From: Rhodobacteraceae bacterium UBA1957
Lineage (GTDB): Bacteria > Pseudomonadota > Alphaproteobacteria > Rhodobacterales > Rhodobacteraceae
Length of the DNA: 15,357 nt
Reading direction: 5' to 3'
Assembly: GCA_002336405.1 (NCBI GenBank)
Contig: DDEJ01000015.1
Location: 1 to 15,357 of the forward strand
Made by a program: the position numbers and the translations under genes. Numbering within the stretch: position 1 is the stretch's first letter; each line of letters starts with the position of its first letter. The notes under the pieces are model-generated. The model had not been told where the DNA came from. It did no database searches and saw only the letters and a list, made by a program, of their open reading frames with translations. Positions 7,672 through 14,458 of the stretch are shown here, piece by piece.

Positions 7672-8423
7672 CGGAAGGTACGCTTGTCATCGCCGGATTA
7701 GGGCCTGGACACGACGCTTTGATCACCCCCGAGGTGACCAAAGCATTGGCAGTGGCCACCGATGTGATCGGCTATATACCCTATGTGGCCAGAATACCGC
7801 CGCGACCGGGGCTCAACCTGATCGCAAGCGACAATCGGGTCGAACTGGAGCGCGCGCAACACGCGCTGCAACTGGCCGTTGAAGGCCGCAGGGTCGTGGT
7901 GGTTTCATCGGGCGATCCCGGCGTATTTGCCATGGCCTCGGCTGTTTTTGAGGCGCTTGAGGCAGGGCCAGCACCTTGGCGCGATCTCGACATCAGGGTG
8001 CTGCCGGGCATCACCGCCATGCTGGCGGCTGCGGCCCGATGTGGGGCGCCACTTGGGCATGACTTCTGCGCCATCAATCTCAGCGACAACCTGAAACCTT
8101 GGGCCTTGATCGAAAAGCGTTTGCGCCTCGCGGTTGAGGCTGATTTTGCAATGGGATTTTACAATCCTCGCTCAAACGCCCGCCCCGAGGGCTTTGGTCG
8201 GGCCCTGCGGTTGTTGCAGCAGCTGTGCGATGACCAAAGGCCGATCATATTTGCCCGCGCCGTCAGCACCGAGGCCGAAGCGATCAACATTTTGCCCCTG
8301 CAGAAAGCCACTCCAGAGATGGCCGATATGCGCACTGTTGTGTTGCTCGGCTCAAGCGCCACACGACTGATTGAACGGCCAGGCAAACCGCCGCTGGTCT
8401 ATACCCCGCGCTCGGTGCCGTGA
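7668..8423 (+). CDS. cobJ: CobJ, precorrin-3B C17-methyltransferase (ring contraction)
   Basis: A 251-residue tetrapyrrole methylase that methylates C17 of precorrin-3B and drives ring contraction to precorrin-4. It shows GLGPG at 10-14 followed by the family-specific TPEVTKAL, the IGYIPYV motif, the SAM loop SSGDPGVFAMAS (G82-D83-P84), LPGITAMLAAAARCGAPLGHDF and FYNPRSNARP, all characteristic of CobJ/CbiH. The start at 7668 is set by the ATGA overlap with cobI. The last 25 bases overlap the 3' end of the convergent cobK, so the two genes share sequence on opposite strands. Confidence 0.96.
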   Translation: MTEGTLVIAGLGPGHDALITPEVTKALAVATDVIGYIPYVARIPPRPGLNLIASDNRVELERAQHALQLAVEGRRVVVVSSGDPGVFAMASAVFEALEAGPAPWRDLDIRVLPGITAMLAAAARCGAPLGHDFCAINLSDNLKPWALIEKRLRLAVEADFAMGFYNPRSNARPEGFGRALRLLQQLCDDQRPIIFARAVSTEAEAINILPLQKATPEMADMRTVVLLGSSATRLIERPGKPPLVYTPRSVP

Positions 8424-9154
8424 TGAGCCAGCCAATCCAGCACCGCGTCCACCGATCCGACCTCGTCTCGCGGCGGCAAAACTGGACGGTCGATCATCAA
8501 AACTGGCAGGCCAAGTTGGCGTGCCGCCAATATCTTGGCCTGTGCCCCGCTGCCACCGGCATTTTTGGCAACCACGAGGTCGATATCATGGTCTTGCAAC
8601 AAAGCTGCATCCGCAGCGACCGTAAACGGCCCGCGCGAGATTATGATATGGTGATGCGGCAGTGGCGGCGGCACATCGGGTGGATCGACCAACCGCAACA
8701 GATACCAGTGATGCGGACTGCGGCTGAACTGAGCCAGATGCATGCGCCCAATGGCCAACATTACCCGCTTTTCCGGCCCCGACAACGCCGTGACAGCTGC
8801 TGCAATATCGCAGGCGTGCTGCCAATCATCCCCGGCACCCCTGCGCCACGGCGGCCGCGTCAAAGCCAGCAACTGGGTTGCGGTTTGTCGACAGGCCGCC
8901 ACCGCATTTTTGCTCATCTGGGCCGCGAAAGGGTGCGTGGCGTCAACCACATGGGTGATTTTATGGTCCCTGAGATACTGTGCCAGCCCACAAACACCAC
9001 CAAAGCCGCCGACCCGGCGCGGGATCGGCTGCTCTTTGAGACGCTCCACACGACCAGCATAAGACAGGGTCGCCGCCATGCCCATTTTTGCAACCGCCCG
9101 GGCCAGCGCGCTGGCCTCAAGCGTCCCCCCCAGAATAAGCAGGTTTGGCGGCAT
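8399..9154 (-). CDS. cobK: CobK, precorrin-6A reductase
   Basis: A 251-residue NAD(P)H-dependent reductase that reduces precorrin-6A to dihydro-precorrin-6B. It has the N-terminal nucleotide-binding ILGGTLEASALA (7-18), SYAGRVERLK (31-40), VGGFGG (48-53) and the hallmark DATHPFAAQMS (71-81). It is the only gene on the minus strand. The ATG at 9154-9152 is chosen because the frame upstream of it lies wholly inside cobL and the family starts directly before ILGGT; a consensus AAGGAG (9168-9163) stands 8 bases before it. Its 3' end overlaps cobJ by 25 bases and its start codon shares CATG with that of cobL. It cannot be on the plus-strand operon transcript as mRNA, so it needs its own promoter inside cobL; I found none I trust. 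Confidence 0.95.
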   Translation of the reverse strand: MPPNLLILGGTLEASALARAVAKMGMAATLSYAGRVERLKEQPIPRRVGGFGGVCGLAQYLRDHKITHVVDATHPFAAQMSKNAVAACRQTATQLLALTRPPWRRGAGDDWQHACDIAAAVTALSGPEKRVMLAIGRMHLAQFSRSPHHWYLLRLVDPPDVPPPLPHHHIIISRGPFTVAADAALLQDHDIDLVVAKNAGGSGAQAKILAARQLGLPVLMIDRPVLPPRDEVGSVDAVLDWLAHHGTERGV

Positions 9155-10367
9155 GGCTAAAGCTCCTTGGTTGACTATAATCGGACTGGGCGAAGATGGA
9201 CTATCGGGCCTGTCGAAGGCAAGCCAAGAAGTGCTGAAAAGCGCGGCCATCGTCACCGGTGCCGCCCGGCATCTGGACTTGCTGCCAAATCTTACGGCAG
9301 AGACCAGAGTTTGGCCCATTCCGTTTGCCGATGGTATTGAACCCCTATTGGCGCTCAGAGGGCGTAGCGTGGTAATTCTGGCCTCGGGTGATCCGTTCTG
9401 GTTTGGTGCAGGCTCGGTCTTGGCCCGCCATCTTGAGCGAACAGAGTGGCAGGCGCTGCCTGCCCCCTCAGTGGCCTCACACGCCGCGGCCCATTTGGGA
9501 TGGCCACTCGAGAAAACCCCTGTTTTCGGCCTGCACGCGGCCCCGTTGCAGCGCCTTAGACCGGCCTTATACGCCGGTGCTCGGCTTTTGGTCTTACTGC
9601 GCGATGGCGAGGCAGTCACGAAGCTGGCGGCATATATGACGGATCTTGGATTTGGCGCGTCGCATCTGTGGGTGATGGAGGCGATGGGTGGGCCCCGTGA
9701 ACGGGTGCGTTGCACGACCGCAGACCGCCTTGATTTCGACGACATTCACCATCCGGTTTGTGCCGCCCTCAGTGTTGACGGTTCCGGCAGTCCCCTGCCC
9801 GTCAGCAGTGGTCTTTTAGATGATTTTTTCGACCATGATGGCCAGATCACCAAACGCCCAATCCGCGCCATCACCCTCTCGACGCTGGCGCCCCTGCCAG
9901 GGGAGCATCTATGGGACATCGGTGCCGGATCAGGCGCTATCGGCATCGAGTGGATGCTGGGCCACCCAGCCAACCGCACCACCGCAATCGAACACAACCG
10001 CGAACGGGCAGCCCGCATCCGCCATAACGCCGATGCTTTGGGGGCGGGCCACCTGAAACTGTTTGAGGGTAATGCTCTTGAGTTCTTGAGCAGCATACTC
10101 GCCAAAGAACCACCAGACGCAGTCTTTATCGGCGGTGGACTATGCGCCGACTTGTTGCAGGTGTTATGGCAACATGTTCCCGCTGGCACCCGCGTGGTGG
10201 CCAATTCAGTCACGCTGGAAACAGATACGCTGCTGTCAAAATGGCACCGCGAGGCTGGTGGCACGCTGATGCGGATTGAGGTGTCGAACGCTACCCCTTT
10301 AGGCACCAAGCACGGCTGGAGGTCGAGCTTTCCCGTCACCCAATGGAGCGCGGCAAAATGCAAGTGA
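9153..10367 (+). CDS. cobL: CobL, precorrin-6B C5,15-methyltransferase (decarboxylating), CbiE-CbiT fusion
   Basis: A 404-residue two-domain enzyme that methylates C5 and C15 of the precorrin-6B ring and removes the C12 acetate carboxyl, giving precorrin-8x for CobH. The N-terminal CbiE-like methylase has GLGEDG (11-16) and the SAM loop ASGDPFWFGAGS (G79-D80-P81). The C-terminal CbiT-like class I methylase has the SAM motif WDIGAGSGAIGIEW starting at W254, and DAVFIGGG further on. The start at 9153 is chosen because MAKAPWLTIIGLGEDG fits the family start; upstream codons lie in the antisense of cobK. Its Shine-Dalgarno is weak (AGG inside cobK) compared with cobK's. Its end overlaps cobE by 10 bases. 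Confidence 0.95.
   Translation: MAKAPWLTIIGLGEDGLSGLSKASQEVLKSAAIVTGAARHLDLLPNLTAETRVWPIPFADGIEPLLALRGRSVVILASGDPFWFGAGSVLARHLERTEWQALPAPSVASHAAAHLGWPLEKTPVFGLHAAPLQRLRPALYAGARLLVLLRDGEAVTKLAAYMTDLGFGASHLWVMEAMGGPRERVRCTTADRLDFDDIHHPVCAALSVDGSGSPLPVSSGLLDDFFDHDGQITKRPIRAITLSTLAPLPGEHLWDIGAGSGAIGIEWMLGHPANRTTAIEHNRERAARIRHNADALGAGHLKLFEGNALEFLSSILAKEPPDAVFIGGGLCADLLQVLWQHVPAGTRVVANSVTLETDTLLSKWHREAGGTLMRIEVSNATPLGTKHGWRSSFPVTQWSAAKCK
9163..9168 (-). promoter_or_regulatory. Ribosome binding site of cobK, inside cobL
   Basis: On the minus strand this reads AAGGAG, with 8 bases before the cobK ATG. It lies within codons 4-6 of cobL (Ala-Pro-Trp) on the other strand, so the two genes constrain each other here. 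It fixes the cobK start. Confidence 0.75.
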
Positions 10368-10726
10368 TCGCCGGTTTCGGGTTTCGTGGCAGCGCCGGAG
10401 TGGACAGCCTGCGCGATGCGTTGCGGCGAACCGCGCAGAGCCATAAGTTGACCGCACTCGCAACCCCCGCCGATAAGGCCACTGCCGCCAGCCTGCGGGC
10501 GCTTGCAACCGACCTCAATCTGCCGGTGATCGCAGTGACCACAGAAAACTTAGGCCAGCCCAATACTGCCACCCACAGCCCACGCGTGCAACGGCTGCGC
10601 AATACCGGCAGCGTTGCCGAAGCCGCAGCTCTTAGCGCAGTGGGTGTCGGGGCACGTCTGATCTCGACACGGCAGGTTTCTCACGATAGGAAAGCGACCT
10701 GCGCAGTCGCAGAGGGAGGCACATAA
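10358..10726 (+). CDS. cobE: CobE, cobalamin biosynthesis accessory protein (CbiG C-terminal-like)
   Basis: A 122-residue protein similar to the C-terminal domain of CbiG, as in aerobic cob clusters between cobL and cobM. It opens with VIAGFGFRGSAG (3-14) and continues with LATPADKATAASLRALA and LPVIAVTTENL, all typical of CobE. Its biochemical role is not settled; it is required for aerobic synthesis in Pseudomonas denitrificans as I recall. ATG 10358 is preferred over an in-frame ATG at 10343 because GGAG (10345-10348) stands 9 bases before it and the family begins near here. It overlaps the cobL end by 10 bases. Its TAA stop (10724-10726) overlaps an ATG (TAATG) that opens a non-productive copy of the cobM start. 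Confidence 0.88.
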   Translation: MQVIAGFGFRGSAGVDSLRDALRRTAQSHKLTALATPADKATAASLRALATDLNLPVIAVTTENLGQPNTATHSPRVQRLRNTGSVAEAAALSAVGVGARLISTRQVSHDRKATCAVAEGGT

Positions 10727-10752
10727 TGACGGTGCATTCTATAAGGTGGTAA
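10726..10752 (+). other. Eight-codon ORF: abandoned or duplicated copy of the cobM start
   Basis: ATG at 10726 overlaps the cobE stop (TAATG) and follows a strong GAGGGAGG (10712-10719) at a 6-base distance. It encodes MTVHSIRW and stops with TAA at 10750-10752. The first four codons match those of the real cobM (MTVHFIGAG), but this copy is 34 bases upstream and in another frame. Either the original cobM start was duplicated and displaced, or the mini-ORF has been kept as a coupling leader. Confidence 0.55.
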
Positions 10753-10776
10753 AAATAATATGACGGTTCATTTTAT
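10726..10776 (+). repeat. Imperfect direct repeat covering the cobM start
   Basis: ATGACGGTGCATTCTAT (10726-10742) and ATGACGGTTCATTTTAT (10760-10776) agree at 15 of 17 positions and are separated by a 17-base AT-rich spacer that contains AAGGTGG (10743-10749). The period of 34 bases is not a multiple of three. Confidence 0.85.
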
Positions 10777-11536
10777 CGGCGCAGGGCCCGGTGCACCGGA
10801 CCTGTTGACCCTGAGGGGGCGCGATCTGATCGCCGCCTGTCCGGTGTGCCTGTATGCCGGATCACTCATTCCCGAAGCCCTTTTGGCGCATTGCCCTGCC
10901 AACGCGCGGATTATCAATACCGCGCCACTGGATCTGGACACTATTATCGGTGAATGCCGCCGCGCCGAGGCCGATGGTTACGACGTCGCCCGCCTGCATT
11001 CGGGCGATCTGTCGGTCTGGTCGGCTATGGGCGAACAACTGCGGCGGCTGCGCAGCGCGGGAATCGCAGTCTCAATCACACCCGGTGTGCCATCTTTTGC
11101 CGCCGCCGCTGCCGCACTTGGCACCGAACTGACCCTGCCGGGACTGGCCCAATCAGTGGTACTGACCCGCACCCCCGGGCGCGCCTCAGCTATGCCCAAA
11201 GGCGAGAGCCTGCGCAATTTTGCAGCAACAGGCGCCACGCTGGCGATCCATCTGTCGATCCATAATCTCGATCAGATACTGACCGATCTGCAACCAGAAT
11301 ACGGGATGACATGTCCAGTGGCCGTGGTGTACCGCGCCAGCTGGCCCGACCAACAGATTATCCGCGCCACACTGGGTACGCTAAAAGCGGCGATTCAGAC
11401 CAAGATTGAACGCACCGCGCTGATCCTTGTGGGCCCTGCACTGGCAGGCGAAGGCTTTGACGAAAGCTGCCTGTATGCCAGCGACTATGACCGACGTTTT
11501 CGTCCGCAATCTGCCAAAGGCCAAACCAATGACTAA
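10760..11536 (+). CDS. cobM: CobM, precorrin-4 C11-methyltransferase
   Basis: A 258-residue tetrapyrrole methylase that methylates precorrin-4 at C11 to give precorrin-5. Family marks are [20 protein letters not shown] (5-24), the [12 protein letters not shown] region, the loop [14 protein letters not shown] (G82-D83) and [20 protein letters not shown] in the loop instead of GDP is normal for CobM/CbiF. The start at 10760 is preceded by AAGGTGG (10743-10749) at a 10-base distance. The 33-base gap between cobE and cobM breaks the otherwise continuous chain of overlaps and holds a near-copy of the gene start (see the direct repeat at 10726-10776). The stop lies 8 bases inside cobB. Confidence 0.95.
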   Translation: MTVHFIGAGPGAPDLLTLRGRDLIAACPVCLYAGSLIPEALLAHCPANARIINTAPLDLDTIIGECRRAEADGYDVARLHSGDLSVWSAMGEQLRRLRSAGIAVSITPGVPSFAAAAAALGTELTLPGLAQSVVLTRTPGRASAMPKGESLRNFAATGATLAIHLSIHNLDQILTDLQPEYGMTCPVAVVYRASWPDQQIIRATLGTLKAAIQTKIERTALILVGPALAGEGFDESCLYASDYDRRFRPQSAKGQTND

Positions 11537-12860
11537 TCTCCGAACCAATCCCTCAGGGCTGATGATTTCAGCCCCCAGCTCCGGCACCGGCAAAACCACG
11601 GTGATGCTGGGGTTGCTGCGCGCCTTGCGCGAGGACGGTCTGACCGTGCAACCGTTCAAAAGTGGGCCAGACTATATCGACCCAGCCTTTCACCGCGCTG
11701 CGGCTGGACGGGCCTCTTACAATCTTGACAGCTGGGCGATGGGCCCCAGCTTGATCCACAGTCTAACCCAAAAGGCAGCAGGCGCAGATATCAGTATCGC
11801 CGAAGGCTCTATGGGGCTTTATGACGGGGTCGCAACCGCCGGAGAGACTGGCTTTGGGTCCAGCGCAGAAACCGCCGCCATGATGGGTTGGGCGGTGGTT
11901 TTGGTGCTTGATGTCAGCGGTCAGGCGCAATCTGCAGCCGCCACCGCACTGGGATTTGCGCGCTATAACAGCACCCTGCCCTTTGCAGGTGTTATTCTGA
12001 ACCGCGTCGCCAGCCCGCGTCATGAGCGTCTGATCCGCCGTGGCATGGAACATGCCGGTCTGACCGTGCTGGGATCATTACCACGCAACCGCGATCTGGC
12101 GCTGCCAGAACGGCATCTGGGACTGGTCCAAGCGGTTGAGCATCCCGATCTTGAGCGGGCAATCACCACCTATGCGGGGTTTCTGCGCGACAATGTTGAT
12201 CTGGCAGCCCTGAAAGCGGCCGCGACGTCCCCAAAAGCCAGCGCTGGGCCAGCACAGATGCGTCCGGCCGCGCCAGCCCAGCGCATTGCACTGGCCCAAG
12301 ATGCCGCTTTTTCGTTCACTTACCCGCATCTATTGGATCAATGGCGGGCAGCTGGCGCCGAAATTCTGCCGTTTTCGCCTTTGGCAGATCAAGCACCAGA
12401 CCCGAGCGCAGATCTGGTCTGGCTACCTGGCGGATACCCCGAATTGCACGCAGGGAAACTGGCTGCTGCAGAGCATTTTATGGCTGGGCTGCGCCAACAT
12501 GCAGACACCCGCCCTGTCCACGGAGAATGTGGCGGCTACATGGCTTTGGGAACACATCTGATCGATAATCAGGGAACCCCACATGAAATGGCAGGTCTGC
12601 TGGGGTTGGTGACCAGCTATGAAAAACGCAAATTCCACCTTGGCTATCGGCAGGCCGAGTTGAACGCGCCGCTGCTGGGGTATCAAACCGGTACAAAACT
12701 GCGCGGTCATGAATATCATTATTCAAGCATTCTTGAGCAACCTGATGCGCCATTGGCAACTGTGAGTGATGCGGATGGCAACCCGGTGGCCGAAACCGGA
12801 TCGCGCCGTGGCAATACCACAGGAACGTTCTTTCACCTTATTGCAGAGGCCGGATCATGA
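11529..12860 (+). CDS. cobB: CobB, hydrogenobyrinic acid a,c-diamide synthase
   Basis: A 443-residue glutamine amidotransferase that uses ATP and glutamine to amidate the a and c acetate side chains of hydrogenobyrinic acid, making the CobN substrate. The N-terminal P-loop is [10 protein letters not shown] (15-24), followed by [13 protein letters not shown] and EGSMGLYDG, which mark CobB/CbiA. The C-terminal class I glutaminase carries its nucleophile C334 in [11 protein letters not shown], and ends with GHEYHYS and GNTTGTFFH, which holds the late catalytic His. ATG 11529 is preferred to upstream codons because the P-loop then lies at the usual position and the overlap with cobM is only 8 bases. 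The stop overlaps cobA in ATGA. Confidence 0.96.
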   Translation: MTNLRTNPSGLMISAPSSGTGKTTVMLGLLRALREDGLTVQPFKSGPDYIDPAFHRAAAGRASYNLDSWAMGPSLIHSLTQKAAGADISIAEGSMGLYDGVATAGETGFGSSAETAAMMGWAVVLVLDVSGQAQSAAATALGFARYNSTLPFAGVILNRVASPRHERLIRRGMEHAGLTVLGSLPRNRDLALPERHLGLVQAVEHPDLERAITTYAGFLRDNVDLAALKAAATSPKASAGPAQMRPAAPAQRIALAQDAAFSFTYPHLLDQWRAAGAEILPFSPLADQAPDPSADLVWLPGGYPELHAGKLAAAEHFMAGLRQHADTRPVHGECGGYMALGTHLIDNQGTPHEMAGLLGLVTSYEKRKFHLGYRQAELNAPLLGYQTGTKLRGHEYHYSSILEQPDAPLATVSDADGNPVAETGSRRGNTTGTFFHLIAEAGS

Positions 12861-13594
12861 CACAGGCTGCCGCTCCCGGGTTTGTCAGTTTTGTTGGCTC
12901 CGGTCCCGGCGACCCCGATCTTTTGACACTGAAAGCCGTCGCCTGCCTGCAACAGGCCGACGCTGTGTTGTTTGATGACCTCTCGGCCGGGCCGATTCTC
13001 AGCCACGCCCGCAGTGGTGCTGACCTGGTCGGAGTGGGCAAGCGCGCCGGTCGCACCTCGCCCAAGCAAACCCATGTCAGCCGATTGCTGGTTGATTACG
13101 CGGCAAGTGGCGCGCGGGTTGTACGGCTGAAATCCGGCGACCCAGGCATTTTTGGCCGGCTTGAGGAAGAGATCACCGCCCTGCGCGCTGCCGCGATCGA
13201 TTTTGAAATCATTCCCGGTGTCACCACCGCAAGTGCCGCCGCAGCCGCGGCAATGATCCCTTTAACGCGGCGGTTAACCGCCCGTCGATTGCAGTTCGTT
13301 ACGGGTCACGATATCGCAGGGGTATTGCCGCAAGATCTGAATATGGCGGCGCTGGCCGATCCGCAGGCAACGACGGTTGTCTATATGCCAAAGCGCACCT
13401 TTCCAGTACTGGCCGAGCGGTTGTTTGCCGCCGGATTGCCGCAAAACACTCCTGCGATGCTGGCCGAAAATGTCAGCAGACCGGAGCAGAACTTGTTGCG
13501 CGATAGCATGCAGGCTCTTGCCAAGCGATTGGAACGCGATGTCTCATCGGCGCCGGGGTTGATCTTATACGGATCGCTGGCAGACGCACCGTGA
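12857..13594 (+). CDS. cobA: CobA, uroporphyrinogen-III C-methyltransferase
   Basis: A 245-residue SUMT that methylates uroporphyrinogen III at C2 and C7 to precorrin-2, the branch-point entry from haem into corrin synthesis. Visible marks are FVGSGPGDPDLLTLKA (12-27), DAVLFDDLS, VGKRAGRTSPKQ, the SAM loop KSGDPGIFGR (G94-D95-P96) and IPGVTTASAAAAAA. It lacks the CysG oxidase/ferrochelatase domain, so it is a dedicated corrin-pathway enzyme rather than a sirohaem synthase. The start at 12857 is set by the ATGA overlap with cobB, and its stop TGA overlaps the GTG start of cobF. Confidence 0.94.
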   Translation: MTQAAAPGFVSFVGSGPGDPDLLTLKAVACLQQADAVLFDDLSAGPILSHARSGADLVGVGKRAGRTSPKQTHVSRLLVDYAASGARVVRLKSGDPGIFGRLEEEITALRAAAIDFEIIPGVTTASAAAAAAMIPLTRRLTARRLQFVTGHDIAGVLPQDLNMAALADPQATTVVYMPKRTFPVLAERLFAAGLPQNTPAMLAENVSRPEQNLLRDSMQALAKRLERDVSSAPGLILYGSLADAP

Positions 13595-14355
13595 TCATCC
13601 TGCATTTCATCGGAATCGGGATGGGCAACCCAGACCACCTGACCACGCAGGCTGTCCGTGAACTCAATCAGGCCGACGTCATTCTTGTGCCTAAAAAAGG
13701 CTCTGACAAGGCTGACCTAGCTGACTTACGCCGGCAAATTTGTAATAAAGTGCTACAGCAATCTGTGCCAATTGTCGAATTCGACCTGCCGGTGCGCGAC
13801 AGTACCAGCGGCACTTATCTTGACGGAGTGAACGACTGGCACGCAGCAATTGCCGCAACTTGGCGGCGCATAATCCGCCAAGCCCTGCCCGATGGCGGAA
13901 CCGTGGCATTAATGATCTGGGGCGACCCGGCACTATACGACAGCAGCCTGCGGATTGCTGAGCGGTTGCTCAACGCCGGTATGCAAGTGCAAATTCACAT
14001 GGTGCCGGGGCTGACCAGTTTTCAGCTGCTAACAGCCGCCCATTGCATCCCGCTGAACACTTTGGGCGGCGCGGTTATGATCACCACTGGGCGCAACCTG
14101 CGTGACGAGGGCTGGCCCGAAGGGTGTGAAACCATGGTGGTGATGTTGGATGGGGGCTGCGCGTTCCAAACGCTTGAAGCTGCGGATTACAATATTTGGT
14201 GGGGCGCTTATCTCGGTATGGACAACCAGATTTTAATGTCGGGGGCGCTGGCTGATTGTGGTAATCAAATCATCGCCAAACGGGCTCAGGCGCGCCAAGA
14301 GCACGGCTGGATTATGGACCTCTATCTATTGAGAAAACGCGACACTGAGACATAA
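13591..14355 (+). CDS. cobF: CobF, precorrin-6A synthase (deacetylating; C1-methyltransferase)
   Basis: A 254-residue tetrapyrrole methylase specific to the aerobic route: it methylates C1 of precorrin-5 and releases the C2 unit expelled at ring contraction, giving precorrin-6A. Family marks are FIGIGMGNPDHLT (6-18), VPKKGSDKADL, WHAAIAATWRRII, WGDPALYDSSLRI (G111-D112-P113), and the C-terminal GAYLGMDNQILMSGAL. The start is GTG at 13591, overlapping the cobA stop as GTGA; it gives the usual family N-terminus and no upstream ATG is better. It is the last gene of the cob operon seen here. Confidence 0.94.
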   Translation: MIILHFIGIGMGNPDHLTTQAVRELNQADVILVPKKGSDKADLADLRRQICNKVLQQSVPIVEFDLPVRDSTSGTYLDGVNDWHAAIAATWRRIIRQALPDGGTVALMIWGDPALYDSSLRIAERLLNAGMQVQIHMVPGLTSFQLLTAAHCIPLNTLGGAVMITTGRNLRDEGWPEGCETMVVMLDGGCAFQTLEAADYNIWWGAYLGMDNQILMSGALADCGNQIIAKRAQARQEHGWIMDLYLLRKRDTET

Positions 14356-14458
14356 CAGCTTGAGTTGAATACCAATGATTTTTGATAGCACTCGCCTCGT
14401 CTTTGTGGGAAGGGTCTTTCGAACAGCTCAACAGACCAAACATAACAAGGAGACCTCC
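14356..14458 (+). other. Intergenic region between cobF and the dehydrogenase gene
   Basis: This 103-base gap is the longest non-coding stretch after the leader and more AT-rich than its surroundings. I see no GC hairpin with a following T-run, so no intrinsic terminator can be called for the cob operon. TTGAG (14362-14366) and CTCAA (from about 14427) can pair only weakly. No convincing promoter hexamers were found. Confidence 0.5.
14447..14452 (+). promoter_or_regulatory. Ribosome binding site of the dehydrogenase gene
   Basis: AAGGAG stands 6 bases before ATG 14459. It is a stronger site than those of most genes in the cob operon, which rely on overlaps, and it fixes the start of the next gene. 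Confidence 0.7.

Noticed and set aside
8420..9160. A 246-codon plus-strand ORF filling the space between cobJ and cobL, with operon-like overlaps at both ends
   Set aside because: It is exactly antisense to cobK in the register where codons face each other, so it stays open merely because cobK avoids TTA, CTA and TCA codons, as expected at this GC content. Its product has no recognisable motif, while cobK has clear family motifs and a strong ribosome binding site. A test of codon-position substitution in relatives would settle it.
9174..9181. TATAAT on the plus strand and TATAGT on the minus strand at the cobK-cobL divergence
   Set aside because: Both lie in cobL codons (Thr-Ile-Ile). No acceptable -35 element stands 16-18 bases away on either strand, and a minus-strand start from here would fall at the cobK ribosome binding site.
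14356..14440. Possible terminator after cobF
   Set aside because: The only complementary segments are about 5 bases, AT-containing and far apart, and no T-run follows.
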